Shown here: positions 17,854 to 25,729 of the stretch, in pieces | Layout of the letters: every line of letters begins with the position of its first letter | How positions within the stretch are numbered: the stretch's first letter is position 1 | NCBI GenBank assembly: GCA_946886405.1 | Contig: CAMPIO010000023.1 | Location: 1 to 43,513, forward strand | Length of the DNA stretch: 43,513 nt | Direction of reading: 5' to 3' | Origin: an uncultured Pseudoxanthomonas sp. | GTDB taxonomy: Bacteria; Pseudomonadota; Gammaproteobacteria; Xanthomonadales; Xanthomonadaceae | The notes under the pieces: model-generated | The model's input: only the letters and a program-made list of their open reading frames with translations | Database searches by the model: none | Told to the model about the DNA's origin: nothing | Program-made: the position numbers and the translations under genes

Positions 17854-18691
17854 TCGCGTGGGCGGCATCCAGTGCTTCCATGGCATCGCGCGGCTTCAGC
17901 TTGCCCGCCTTCTCGAACGCCGCCGCCGCCGCATCTTCCTTCTTGTCGCCATGCAGGAGCAGCAGCACGTTGGCGTATTCGACGTGGGCGATGGGTGAAT
18001 CGGGTGTCAGCTTCAGGGCGGTCTTGATGTGCGTTTCCGCTTCGCTCGCCTTGGCGCCATAGGTCAGCCCGCCGATCATGGCGCCGATCTTGTCGATGAT
18101 CTCGGCGTGGTAGAGCGCCAGCGCGGTGTGCGCTTCGGCATGCTTGGGTTCCCGCTCCAGCGTGGCGTCGAGCGCCGCGCGGACCTTGCCGGCAATGCCC
18201 TGCTTGAGCGCCTTGGCGATGCTCAGGCCCTGGCTGTAGCGGCCCAGCGCGAAGGCATGCCGGTAATGGCTGTTCGCCTCGTCCGGCAGTGTCTTGATGG
18301 CAGCTTCGGCCAGCTTGGCGGCCTGTTCGAAGCGCTTCAGCTGCTCGGCGTCGTCGTCCACCAGGTAGCTGGCATGGATGCCCATGGCCTTCACCGCGAC
18401 CGATGCGCCGAGGGGGCCAAGTGCTTCACCGGCGTCGTAGGCTGCCTGGAAGTCGCCCCGATGGAACGCGCGCCACGCCTCCTGCAGGCGCTCCGCAAGA
18501 TCGGAAGGCTCGATGCCCTTCGCGGCTTTGCCGGCGGCGGCGATCAGCGTCTTGGCGCGTTTCTCGTCGGGGTAGGGCTCCTGGTCGCCGGCATGAAGCG
18601 CAGGCCAGGCTTTCTTGAGCGCGTCGCCCGCGTAGGCGTACGCCTTGGCGTCGTGCGGAAACGGAGCCCACTTGGATGATTTCGCTGCCAT
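17837..18691 (-). CDS. TPR-type repeat protein
   Basis: This 284-residue cytoplasmic protein is rich in alanine and built of helix pairs consistent with tetratricopeptide-like repeats. Examples are the AWRAFHRGDFQAAYDAGEALGP unit near 75-100, the HAEAHTALALYHAEI unit, and a final SPIAHVEYANVLLLLHGD unit near 235-255. No signal peptide or membrane segment is seen. The start at 18691 (MAAKSSKWAPFPHDA) is supported by a GGGAGGG sequence seven bases upstream. It overlaps the secreted orphan protein gene downstream. The function is unknown; TPR proteins usually act as protein-binding scaffolds. Confidence 0.75.
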   Translation of the reverse strand: MAAKSSKWAPFPHDAKAYAYAGDALKKAWPALHAGDQEPYPDEKRAKTLIAAAGKAAKGIEPSDLAERLQEAWRAFHRGDFQAAYDAGEALGPLGASVAVKAMGIHASYLVDDDAEQLKRFEQAAKLAEAAIKTLPDEANSHYRHAFALGRYSQGLSIAKALKQGIAGKVRAALDATLEREPKHAEAHTALALYHAEIIDKIGAMIGGLTYGAKASEAETHIKTALKLTPDSPIAHVEYANVLLLLHGDKKEDAAAAAFEKAGKLKPRDAMEALDAAHANAQIE

Positions 18692-18855
18692 CGATCGTCC
18701 CTCCCAGGATGCGGCGAGCATCGCCGCGAACGCGGTCCGCAGGCAACCCCTACGCAATCCATCGCGTCAGCGGCCAATAGTGTGATTGCTCGACGCAGGC
18801 CGGACAGCATCCCGTCATGGAAGCCGGCCATCGCGGTCGGCATGTGGATCGCCCC

Positions 18856-19266
18856 ATGGCCACCAAGAAGAACACCCGCAAGACACCCGAACCCACCCTG
18901 CGCCATGTCTGGCTTGCAGGACTCGGCCTGATCGCTGTTGCCCGTCGTGAAGCCATCAGCACCGTGGCCGACGCCACCGGCAGGCTGCAGGCGGCACGCC
19001 AGCAGGCGGAATCCCTCGCAGAACAGGCCCGGCGCGATGTGCGGGAACGCCTCGCGGATGCCCGTGAGCAGGGCGAGGCCCGTGTGGAGCGCTTCAGCGC
19101 CGATGTCGAAGCGCGCCTGGAACCCGTACTGGTCAAGCTGGGCCTGAAGCAGGCCGCCCGCAAGCCGGCAACGCGCGCCCGCAAGAAGCCCGCCGCCAAG
19201 CGCCCGCGGGCTGCCGCCCCCCGCAAGACCGCAGCGAAGCGTCCGGCCCGTCGCAGCCGCGCCTGA
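18856..19266 (+). CDS. Phasin-like PHA granule-associated protein with basic tail
   Basis: This 136-residue protein has a phasin-type N-terminal half ([18 protein letters not shown] at about 15-32, then a long Gln/Glu/Arg-rich amphipathic helix). Its C-terminal tail (about 100-136) is Lys/Ala/Pro-rich with AAKRP-like repeats, resembling histone H1. This layout matches PhaF/PhaI-type granule proteins, which coat polyhydroxyalkanoate granules and can bind DNA through the tail. A second relative with the same VWLAG block is encoded at 25730-26293. A perfect 28-base palindromic terminator follows. The assignment is good at family level, but storage of PHA in this organism is not shown by this window. 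Confidence 0.75.
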   Translation: MATKKNTRKTPEPTLRHVWLAGLGLIAVARREAISTVADATGRLQAARQQAESLAEQARRDVRERLADAREQGEARVERFSADVEARLEPVLVKLGLKQAARKPATRARKKPAAKRPRAAAPRKTAAKRPARRSRA

Positions 19267-19291
19267 TCGCTGGCGCCAGCTGACGGCAAAG

Positions 19292-19319
19292 AGAACGCCC
19301 CGGCATGCCGGGGCGTTCT
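19292..19319. terminator. Palindromic terminator between convergent genes
   Basis: A perfect 28-base palindrome (AGAACGCCCCGGCA and its complement) lies between the phasin-like gene and the convergent GFA-family gene. The T-run is poor on both strands, but its position and stem strength suggest a bidirectional terminator. Confidence 0.7.
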
Positions 19320-19332
19320 GCTGTGCGGGCGA

Positions 19333-19741
19333 TCAGAGGTGGCGCGTGACGGCGGGTTCGGAGAACCAGTCGTTGTCGCGTCCGTTGGCGTAGCGGATCG
19401 GGATCTCCGCCAGCAGAGCGGGTTCCACGCCCTCCAGGCAGGCCAGGTTCACCGAGTAGTAGCGACCACCCAGCACCTCCAGTTCGCCGCGTCCGAACGA
19501 TTTCACGCCGCAGTGCCTGCAGAACAGGTGTTCCACCAGCCCGGTACCGAACGGATAGCGCGTCAGTGCGTCTTCGCCCTGCTGCAGGCGGAAGGCATCC
19601 GGCTTCACGATGGCCCCCCCAGTAGCGCGTCTTGGTGCAGACCGAGCAGTTGCAGCGCCCGCTGCCCGCAGACAGGTCGAGGTCGGCTTCATAACGGACG
19701 GCGCCGCAATGGCAGCTGCCGGTATACGTCTGGACGGTCAT
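19333..19741 (-). pseudogene. GFA-family protein gene, frameshifted
   Basis: The gene encodes a member of the glutathione-dependent formaldehyde-activating/Mss4-like zinc-binding family. The first frame begins [23 protein letters not shown] and carries zinc ligands SCHCG and CNCSVCTK. After CTKTRYWG the frame shifts, and the rest ([19 protein letters not shown]...[11 protein letters not shown]...) continues in another frame to the stop at 19333. The shift coincides with a run of seven C at 19614-19620; six C would restore one protein of about 135 residues with all zinc ligands. It is therefore a recent lesion, a phase-variable tract or a sequencing error. The neighbouring divergent WYL regulator may control it. 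Confidence 0.85.
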
Positions 19742-19829
19742 CAGGACATGCTCCCCGCTGGATAACAGGCGCCAGTATCGTGGCTATCGAGGACAGAATC
19801 AGTCCTCAATGGGTGTGCATACTGCGTCC

Positions 19830-20780
19830 ATGCTCAGCACCTCCAACCGCCTTCTCCGCCTGCTGTCGTTGATGCAGTCCCGTCGCCACTGGACCGGCGG
19901 CGAGCTCAGCCAGCGGCTCGAGATCGACCGCCGCACCCTGCGACGCGATGTCGAGCGCCTGCGGGAGCTGGGCTATCCCATCGACGCCTCTCCCGGGCTG
20001 GGGGGCGGCTACCGGCTGGGCTCCGGGTCGGCCATGCCGCCCGTGTTGCTGGAGGACGACGAAGCCGTCGCGGTTGCCGTGGCGCTGCGCACGGCCGCGG
20101 CCAGCGTCGGTCGGATGGAAGACACGGCGTTGCGCCTTCTGTCCAAGCTCGACCAGTGGCTGCCCGCACGCCTGCGCAAGCGCGCCAGTGCGCTGTACTC
20201 GGTCACCCTGTCGCTCGCTGGTGGCGTGCCGACGTCCGACGTGGACCTGCTGCTGCGTATCGCCGGCGCCTGCCGCGACGGCTTCCGCCTGCGCATGCAC
20301 TACCGGGACCGCAGCCAGCGCGCCACCGAGCGCCTGATCGAGCCCTTGCGCCTGGTGCACACCGGCAGCCGCTGGTACCTGGTGGCGTGGGACCTGAAAC
20401 GTGAGGACTGGCGGACGTTCCGCGTCGACCGCGTGCAGTCGCTGCACGACACCGGCACGCAGTTTCCGCCGCGCGAGTTTCCCGGTGATGTGGCGGACTA
20501 TGTCGCCAAGTCGATCACGCAGCCGTTCACGCGTTACCAGATCCGGTTGCGGTTGCCACGCTCCATCGAAGAGCAGGCGGCGCGCGTACCGACGTGGTGC
20601 GGGATCCTCGAGGCCGGCGATGCACACCATTGCATGCTCGAACTGGGTGCCGAATCCGTCGATGCGCTGCTCGCGCTGATGGCGTTGATCGGCCCGGACT
20701 TCGAGATCGTCGATGATCGCGGCCTGCTGCCGGAGTTGCGCGCGGCGTCGGCACGGCTGGGCGATGCGCTGGCCGCCTGA
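19830..20780 (+). CDS. YafY-type transcriptional regulator (HTH + WYL)
   Basis: This 316-residue regulator begins MLSTSNRLLRLLSLMQSRRHWTGGELSQRLEIDRRTLRRDVERLRELG, a DeoR-like winged helix (residues 1-60) with the GLGGGYRL wing. The remainder is a WYL effector domain with the RWYLVAWD motif near residues 180-187 and a basic patch (RTFRVDRV) used for ligand or nucleic acid sensing. An in-frame ATG at 19809 would add seven residues; the family usually begins near the chosen ATG. It is divergent from the GFA-family gene with an intergenic gap of less than 100 bases, so shared regulation is likely. Confidence 0.85.
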   Translation: MLSTSNRLLRLLSLMQSRRHWTGGELSQRLEIDRRTLRRDVERLRELGYPIDASPGLGGGYRLGSGSAMPPVLLEDDEAVAVAVALRTAAASVGRMEDTALRLLSKLDQWLPARLRKRASALYSVTLSLAGGVPTSDVDLLLRIAGACRDGFRLRMHYRDRSQRATERLIEPLRLVHTGSRWYLVAWDLKREDWRTFRVDRVQSLHDTGTQFPPREFPGDVADYVAKSITQPFTRYQIRLRLPRSIEEQAARVPTWCGILEAGDAHHCMLELGAESVDALLALMALIGPDFEIVDDRGLLPELRAASARLGDALAA

Positions 20781-20810
20781 GCTCGGCCTACTGGGCATCC
20801 ACCGGTCCGC

Positions 20811-20888
20811 GTAGAGCGGAGCTTGCTCCGCTGCTGTCCGTTTCCCGAGACACCGATGCCGTCCGGCGTCGAGCAAGCTCGACGCTAC
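20811..20888. repeat. GTAG-type REP dyad
   Basis: A forward copy (20811-20832, GTAG followed by a hairpin with core GAGCTTGCTC) and an inverted copy (20866-20888) face each other across 33 bases, between the WYL regulator and the convergent TetR gene. This has the form of GTAG REP elements known from Stenotrophomonas and relatives. A similar dyad lies at 23953-24030. Confidence 0.8.
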
Positions 20889-20919
20889 GCCGCAGGGCAC
20901 AGGCAACGATGGGGCGGCG

Positions 20920-21546
20920 TCAGACGGTGTACGCCTGCGTCAGCGTATTCAGGTGCACGCGTTCCGCATCACGCAGGAACGGGGCCACCAGCATCATCAC
21001 CTGCACGATGCCCTGGCGGATGGCGACTTGCTCGTCCTTTTCGCCGCGCGTGGACGCGTAGTTCAGCCAGAACGTGGAGATCACCAGCACATTGGTGGCA
21101 GTGGCGGCGAGTTCCGCCGCTGACGCGCGCATCACCCCCGCGTGTCCCATCCCGCGCATCACCGCGTGTGCGCTGTCGTCGGCGCGCTTGAGGATGCGGG
21201 CGAAGCGCAGGCGCAGTCGACGATTGCGGCTGAGGATCTCGACCAGGTCACGGTAGAGGAACCGGTAGTCCCAGATGCACTCGAACACCAGGTGCAACTG
21301 CAGCCAGATGTCTTCCAGGCCCGGCAGGCGTTCGGTGGGCGGCGTCAGTGCCGCGTCCATGCGCTCTTCGTACCGCGCGAAGAGCTGCTCGATGATGTCG
21401 TCCTTGTTGCGGAAGTGGTAGTACAGGTTGCCCGGGCTGATCTCCAGCTCGTCGGCGATGTGATTCGTCGTGACATGAGGTTCGCCCTGTGTGTTGAACA
21501 TCGCCAGGGCGGCGTCGAGGATGCGCTGGCGCGTGTCGCGTGCCAC
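20920..21546 (-). CDS. TetR-family transcriptional regulator
   Basis: This 208-residue regulator starts with GTG at 21546, one base overlapping the acyl-CoA-binding protein stop (TAGTG). Residues 1-50 are the TetR helix-turn-helix (TRQRILDAALAMFNTQGEPHVTTNHIADELEISPGNLYYHFRNKDDI). The C-terminal ligand domain contains FECIWDYRFLYRDLVEILSRNRRL, resembling regulators of fatty-acid or PHA genes, although the ligand cannot be read from sequence. It probably forms an operon with the acyl-CoA-binding protein and may repress the divergent reductase gene at 21955. Confidence 0.88.
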   Translation of the reverse strand: MARDTRQRILDAALAMFNTQGEPHVTTNHIADELEISPGNLYYHFRNKDDIIEQLFARYEERMDAALTPPTERLPGLEDIWLQLHLVFECIWDYRFLYRDLVEILSRNRRLRLRFARILKRADDSAHAVMRGMGHAGVMRASAAELAATATNVLVISTFWLNYASTRGEKDEQVAIRQGIVQVMMLVAPFLRDAERVHLNTLTQAYTV

Positions 21547-21803
21547 TACGCGATGAGCTTCTTCACCAGGTCCACGTACTTCTTCTGCGCGTCTTCCTGC
21601 GCGGTGCCCTTCAACTTGGCCCATGCCTCGTACTTGGCAGTGCCGACGAAGTCGAAGAAGCCCGGCTTGTCGCCCTTCACGTCGCCCTCGGCGCCCTGTT
21701 TGTACAGGCCGTAAAGCCGCAGCAGGGTGTCGTTGTCCGGGCGCTCGGAGAGCGTCTGGATGTCCTTGGATGCCTGCTCGAATGAACTCTTCAGATCTGC
21801 CAT
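21546..21803 (-). CDS. Acyl-CoA-binding protein
   Basis: This 85-residue protein is a complete ACBP. It has LKSSFEQASKDIQTL, then LLRLYGLYKQGAEGDVKGDKPGFFDFVGTAKYEAWAKLKG, the four-helix bundle that holds the CoA and acyl chain. The conserved YGLYKQ, K-P-G and KYEAW elements are intact. ACBPs bind medium- and long-chain acyl-CoA esters in the cytoplasm and deliver them to enzymes. A strong Shine-Dalgarno (GGGAGGG) precedes the ATG. It is divergent from the fatty acyl-CoA reductase-like gene, which would use the same ligands. Bacterial ACBPs are uncommon, which makes the pairing notable. Confidence 0.93.
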   Translation of the reverse strand: MADLKSSFEQASKDIQTLSERPDNDTLLRLYGLYKQGAEGDVKGDKPGFFDFVGTAKYEAWAKLKGTAQEDAQKKYVDLVKKLIA

Positions 21804-21954
21804 GGATGATCCCTCCCAGTGATCGAGGCCATCTGACCACGGGCGATGGGGGCGGTCAATCCGTGACGGGATTGTCGAATCCGGGTCGCTCTGGCAAGTT
21901 AGCCCGCAGGGCGGTCGGAGGGGCTGGCCCACACAACTCGAGGATTGGGTCGTC

Positions 21955-23943
21955 ATGAGCTATTTCGTCACGGGCGCCACGGGATTCATTGGCCGCTACC
22001 TGGTCGGCAACCTCCTCAAGCGCAGCGGGACGGTGCATGTGCTCGTCCGCAAGGACTCGCAGAAGAAGTTCGATGCCATCGCCAAGAAGGCGGGCTGGGA
22101 CATGAAACGCGTGTCCGTGGTGCATGGCGACATGACCAAGCCCAGGTGCGGGTTGACGCCGGCTCAACTGCGCGCCCTGAGCGGCAAGGTGAAGCACTTC
22201 TTCCACCTGGCTGCCGTCTATGACCTGACCGCGAGCCGCGAAGCGCAGCAGGCCGCGAACATCGACGGCACCCAGCATGCGCTCGACCTGGCGGCTGCGT
22301 TGAAAGCCGGCTGCTTCCACCACACGAGCTCCATCGCCGCCGCCGGTCTGTATCCGGGCATCTTCCGCGAGGACATGTTCGACGAGGCCGAAGGCCTGGA
22401 CGATCCCTACCTGCGCACCAAGCACGATTCCGAAGGCCTGGTGCGCAAGGAAACCCGCATCAAGTGGCGCATCTACCGTCCCGGCATGGTCGTGGGGCAC
22501 TCGAAGACCGGCGAGATCGACAAGATCGACGGTCCGTATTATTTCTTCACCCTGATCAAGAAGCTGCGCGAGTTGCTGCCGCCGTGGATGCCGGTGCTCG
22601 GCATCGAAGGGGGCAGGATCAACATCGTCCCGGTGGATTTCGTGGCCGATGCGATGGACCACATCGCGCACAAGCCGAAGCTGGACGGGCATACCTTCCA
22701 CTTGACCGATCCGGAGCCGATGCGCGTCGGTGAAGTGCTGAACACCTTCGCCCGCGCCGGCCATGCGCCGGAGATGACCATGCGCCTGGATGCGCGCATG
22801 TTCGCGTTCGTGCCCGGGGGCATCCGTACTGCGGTCGGCAACCTGCCGCCGGTGCGGCGCTTCATCGGCATGCTGCTGCGCGACTTCAAGATTCCGAAGG
22901 AAGTGCTGAAGTTCATCACCTATCCCACGCGCTTCGACAGCCGCGAGACCGAGCGCGCACTGAAGGGAAGCGGCATCGCGGTGCCGCGCCTGGACGACTA
23001 TGCGTGGCGCCTCTGGGACTACTGGGAGCGCCACCTCGACCCCGATCTGTTCATCGATCGCTCGCTGAAGGGCAAGGTGCGCAACAAGGTCGTGGTCATC
23101 ACCGGCGGCTCATCCGGCATCGGCTTGTCCACCGCGCAGCGTGTCGCCGAAGCCGGTGCGACGACGATCATCGTGGCGCGGGGCGAGGAAGAGCTGTTCA
23201 AGGCGCGCGACGACATGAAGAAGGCGGGCGGCAAGGTGTTCGCCTATACCGCCGACCTGGCCGACATGGCCGACTGCGACCGGCTGGTGAAGACCGTGCT
23301 GGACGAGCACGGCCATGTCGACATCCTGATCAACAACGCAGGCCGCTCGATCCGGCGCTCGATCGAGGCCAGTTACGACCGCTTCCACGATTTCGAGCGC
23401 ACGATGCAGCTGAACTACTTCGGCAGCATCCGCCTGATCATGGGCTTCCTGCCGAAGATGACCGAGCGGCGGAAGGGACACATCATCAACATCAGTTCGA
23501 TCGGTGTGCTGGCGAACTCACCGCGGTTCTCGGCGTATGTCGCGTCGAAGGCAGCACTGGACGCATTCAGTCGCTGTGCGCAGGGTGAACTGTCGGGCAA
23601 GGGCATCAGCTTCACCACGATCAACATGCCGCTGGTGAAGACGCCGATGATCGCACCGACCAAGATGTACGACAGCGTGCCGACCCTGTCGCCGGACGAA
23701 GCGGCCGACCTGCTGGTCAAGGCCATCATCGAGAAGCCCAGCCGCATCGCGACCCGCCTCGGCATCTTCGCCGCGCTGGTCAATGCGGTGGCGCCGAAGG
23801 CCTACGAGGTGGTGATGAACACGGCGTTCGAACTGTTCCCGGATTCCGCCGCCGCCAAGGGCGACCGCAAGGCGCTGAAGGAAGCGGCGCCCAGCCAGGA
23901 GCAGATCGCGTTTGCGTCGTTGATGCGCGGCGTGCACTGGTAG
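21955..23943 (+). CDS. Two-domain SDR protein, probable fatty acyl-CoA reductase
   Basis: This 662-residue protein fuses two Rossmann reductases. The N-terminal extended SDR domain (1-370) has GATGFIG (7-13) and catalytic Y152/K156 (YLRTK). The C-terminal classical SDR domain (375-640) has TGGSSGIG (383-390), NNAG (460-463), a serine in INISS (about 514) and Y528/K532 (YVASK). Both active sites are complete. Length and order match the bifunctional fatty acyl-CoA reductases of Marinobacter and mycobacteria (acyl-CoA to aldehyde, then alcohol, using NADPH); that comparison is from memory. The flanking acyl-CoA-binding protein supports a long-chain acyl-CoA substrate. No wax ester synthase is in view. 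An alternative is a sterol- or lipid-dehydrogenase-like SDR fusion. Confidence 0.8.
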   Translation: MSYFVTGATGFIGRYLVGNLLKRSGTVHVLVRKDSQKKFDAIAKKAGWDMKRVSVVHGDMTKPRCGLTPAQLRALSGKVKHFFHLAAVYDLTASREAQQAANIDGTQHALDLAAALKAGCFHHTSSIAAAGLYPGIFREDMFDEAEGLDDPYLRTKHDSEGLVRKETRIKWRIYRPGMVVGHSKTGEIDKIDGPYYFFTLIKKLRELLPPWMPVLGIEGGRINIVPVDFVADAMDHIAHKPKLDGHTFHLTDPEPMRVGEVLNTFARAGHAPEMTMRLDARMFAFVPGGIRTAVGNLPPVRRFIGMLLRDFKIPKEVLKFITYPTRFDSRETERALKGSGIAVPRLDDYAWRLWDYWERHLDPDLFIDRSLKGKVRNKVVVITGGSSGIGLSTAQRVAEAGATTIIVARGEEELFKARDDMKKAGGKVFAYTADLADMADCDRLVKTVLDEHGHVDILINNAGRSIRRSIEASYDRFHDFERTMQLNYFGSIRLIMGFLPKMTERRKGHIINISSIGVLANSPRFSAYVASKAALDAFSRCAQGELSGKGISFTTINMPLVKTPMIAPTKMYDSVPTLSPDEAADLLVKAIIEKPSRIATRLGIFAALVNAVAPKAYEVVMNTAFELFPDSAAAKGDRKALKEAAPSQEQIAFASLMRGVHW

Positions 23944-23952
23944 GGGCATCCA

Positions 23953-24030
23953 GTAGAGCCGAGCTTGCTCGGCTTACCGTCGATCCAGTGTCGCCGGACA
24001 GTGAGAGCAGCGGAGCAAGCTCCGCTCTAC
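23953..24030. repeat. GTAG-type REP dyad overlapping the trHb stop codon
   Basis: A forward copy (23953-23974) and an inverted copy (24009-24030) share the GTAGAGC...GAGCTTGCTC hairpin with the dyad at 20811-20888. The GTAG of the inverted copy contains the TAG stop (24027-24029) of the truncated haemoglobin gene. Confidence 0.8.
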
Positions 24031-24455
24031 GCGTCCTGGGGATCTGCCCACCGTAGCGGCACCGCCTGCATGTTCCGCATGTGCAGCGCCAGCGGCTCGA
24101 TCCGCGACCACAGGAACTCACGCAGTTCCGCGTCTTCGACCGTTTCCACCATCGCCCCATGAAAGCAGGCCAGCCAGCCGCTGGCTTCCTCCATGCCGAT
24201 CCGGAAGGGCAGATGACGCGCGCGCAGCATCGGCGCGCCGTGTTTCCGGGTGAACAGCGGTGGGCCGCCGAGCCAGCCGCTCAGGAACTCGAACAGTTTC
24301 TGTTCGCTGCCTTCCAGCGATGCCGGGTGCTGCGCCCGCACGGCAGCGGCTTCCGGCAACGTGTCCATCAAGGCATACATGCGCTGCGTCATCCGCCGCA
24401 GGCCGGCCTCGCCGCCAATGCGGTCGTAGGGCGTGGGTTCGGAAACGTCGGTCAT
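24027..24455 (-). CDS. Group II truncated haemoglobin
   Basis: This 142-residue protein has the two-over-two globin pattern of group II truncated haemoglobins: PYDRIGGEAGLRRMTQRMYALMD at the start, a middle LFEFLSGWLGGPPLFTRKHGAPMLRARHLPFRIG block containing the proximal histidine region, and RDEWLACF-like WLACFHGAMVE after it. These proteins bind oxygen or nitric oxide and are linked to redox or nitrosative stress. The C-terminal WADPQDA tail ends in a TAG supplied by an adjacent REP element. It lies downstream of, but convergent with, the reductase gene, so no operon link is implied. Confidence 0.9.
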   Translation of the reverse strand: MTDVSEPTPYDRIGGEAGLRRMTQRMYALMDTLPEAAAVRAQHPASLEGSEQKLFEFLSGWLGGPPLFTRKHGAPMLRARHLPFRIGMEEASGWLACFHGAMVETVEDAELREFLWSRIEPLALHMRNMQAVPLRWADPQDA

Positions 24456-24539
24456 CGGGCGAGGGGATGGAGCGGTGTAGGCATCATCCCGGAACCGAGG
24501 TGACGCGCACAGCGACGGAGTGTCGCGGTGCGCTGACGG

Positions 24540-25487
24540 TCACATCGTCTTGCACTGGCGCCAGCGTACCGGTTCGCTGCTGCCCGGCGGCGGGTTGAGC
24601 TGCACGCGGGTCGCGCGAAGGGCCGGATAGCGCTCGAGTTCCAGGCAGATCCATGGCCAGATGTCTTTTTCGCTTGCGACGCGATCGATGCTCAACGTCA
24701 GCTTGGTCTGCCAGACGCCGCGCGTGATGCCCGGAGTCTTCGACAGGGCCTTGAGCACGTCGCGCATCTGCGCTTCCAGTTCCGCTTCCGTCGGTTCGCG
24801 GAACGCCGCCTGCGGTGCGGTTGCGGCCGGTGTTGCGCTGGGGCGGACCGCAGGTGCGGGGGCCGACGCGGGCGGTGCATTGTCCGTCGAGGCGGGATGT
24901 CCGCTGGACCAGGTCACCATCGCCAGTGCGCCCAAGGCGACTGCCCCCAGCCATGAAATGCCCGTGTGGCGTTTGGCGCGGCCACTGGCGTACTGGGCGA
25001 TCTGCTCGCGCAGCGCGGGTTCGATCAGGTGGCGTACCTGCGGCCACAACCGGGGTCCATCGAGCAGTTCGATATTGGTGCCCTGCGCCGCGTCGCGACC
25101 TTCCTTCTCCACCTTGCCTTCGGTGGCGAGGATGCCGCCTTGCGCGGCACCCAGGCGGATGCTGGCCGCGAGTTCCTGCACGGGTGCGGCCGCGATCCGG
25201 TAGGCCGAGCCATGCTTGCACGACAACAGCCAGCGCTCGTCACCGCGCTCGAGCAGGAAGGTCGACTGGGGTTCGCGGGATTCCTGAGGCTCTGGCGAGG
25301 CTTCCACCAGTCCGCGACCGGCCATCGCCGCCAGCACGAGTTTGGAGAATTCGCGCCAGCGCAGCCCGGACAGCGCGTGCAGGCCGTAGGACATTTCGTC
25401 GCGGGGACGGCGCACCAGCCAGAGATAGGCGGTGGCCGCAATGCCGCTCACGAGGGTGACGGCCAAGCCGAGGAGCCAGATGGACAT
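24540..25487 (-). CDS. Membrane protein with degenerate Mrr-like nuclease domain
   Basis: This 315-residue protein has an N-terminal transmembrane helix (about 3-25) and a second at about 176-193 (GISWLGAVALGALAMVTW), with an Mrr/restriction-endonuclease-like domain between (about 40-160). The fold signature is visible: FLLERGDERWLLSCKHG, then PVQELAASIRLGAAQGGILATEG. In active Mrr domains the first strand carries a catalytic Asp and the next reads QxK; here the corresponding positions look like Thr76 and Ser89, with Lys91 kept. The C-terminal 110 residues are a Pro/Ala linker and a small domain with one cysteine near the end. It is probably not an active nuclease; its role is unknown. Confidence 0.7.
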   Translation of the reverse strand: MSIWLLGLAVTLVSGIAATAYLWLVRRPRDEMSYGLHALSGLRWREFSKLVLAAMAGRGLVEASPEPQESREPQSTFLLERGDERWLLSCKHGSAYRIAAAPVQELAASIRLGAAQGGILATEGKVEKEGRDAAQGTNIELLDGPRLWPQVRHLIEPALREQIAQYASGRAKRHTGISWLGAVALGALAMVTWSSGHPASTDNAPPASAPAPAVRPSATPAATAPQAAFREPTEAELEAQMRDVLKALSKTPGITRGVWQTKLTLSIDRVASEKDIWPWICLELERYPALRATRVQLNPPPGSSEPVRWRQCKTM

Positions 25488-25582
25488 GCGTCGCAGTGCG
25501 TTGTTGTTATTAGGACCGCGATTCTACCGGGCCGGCCCTGCGCATGTCTTTCGATTGCCTGCCGGCATTCCGGAAGGCGGGC

Positions 25583-25650
25583 AAAGAAAAGCCCGCCAGT
25601 CCGAAGCCGTAAGGGGAGGGGAGCAAACGAACTTCGATGGACTGGCGGGC
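25583..25650 (-). terminator. Terminator downstream of the phasin gene
   Basis: On the minus strand GCCCGCCAGTCC (25639-25650) pairs exactly with GGACTGGCGGGC (25591-25602), giving a 12-base-pair stem with a 36-base loop, followed by TTTTCTTT. It ends the phasin transcript. The loop is unusually long. The remaining sequence between 25488 and 25729 shows no convincing gene. Confidence 0.75.
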
Positions 25651-25729
25651 GGAATGATTGTTACGCCATTCGATGTTGCCGCGCAACAAATTTTTGTTCA
25701 GAAAAGCGCACGAAAAACCCTGTGCGACC

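Noticed and set aside
19133..19332. Continuation of the GFA-family frame past its normal end
   Set aside because: The extended frame reads antisense to the phasin-like gene and contains no zinc ligands; it results from the upstream frameshift.
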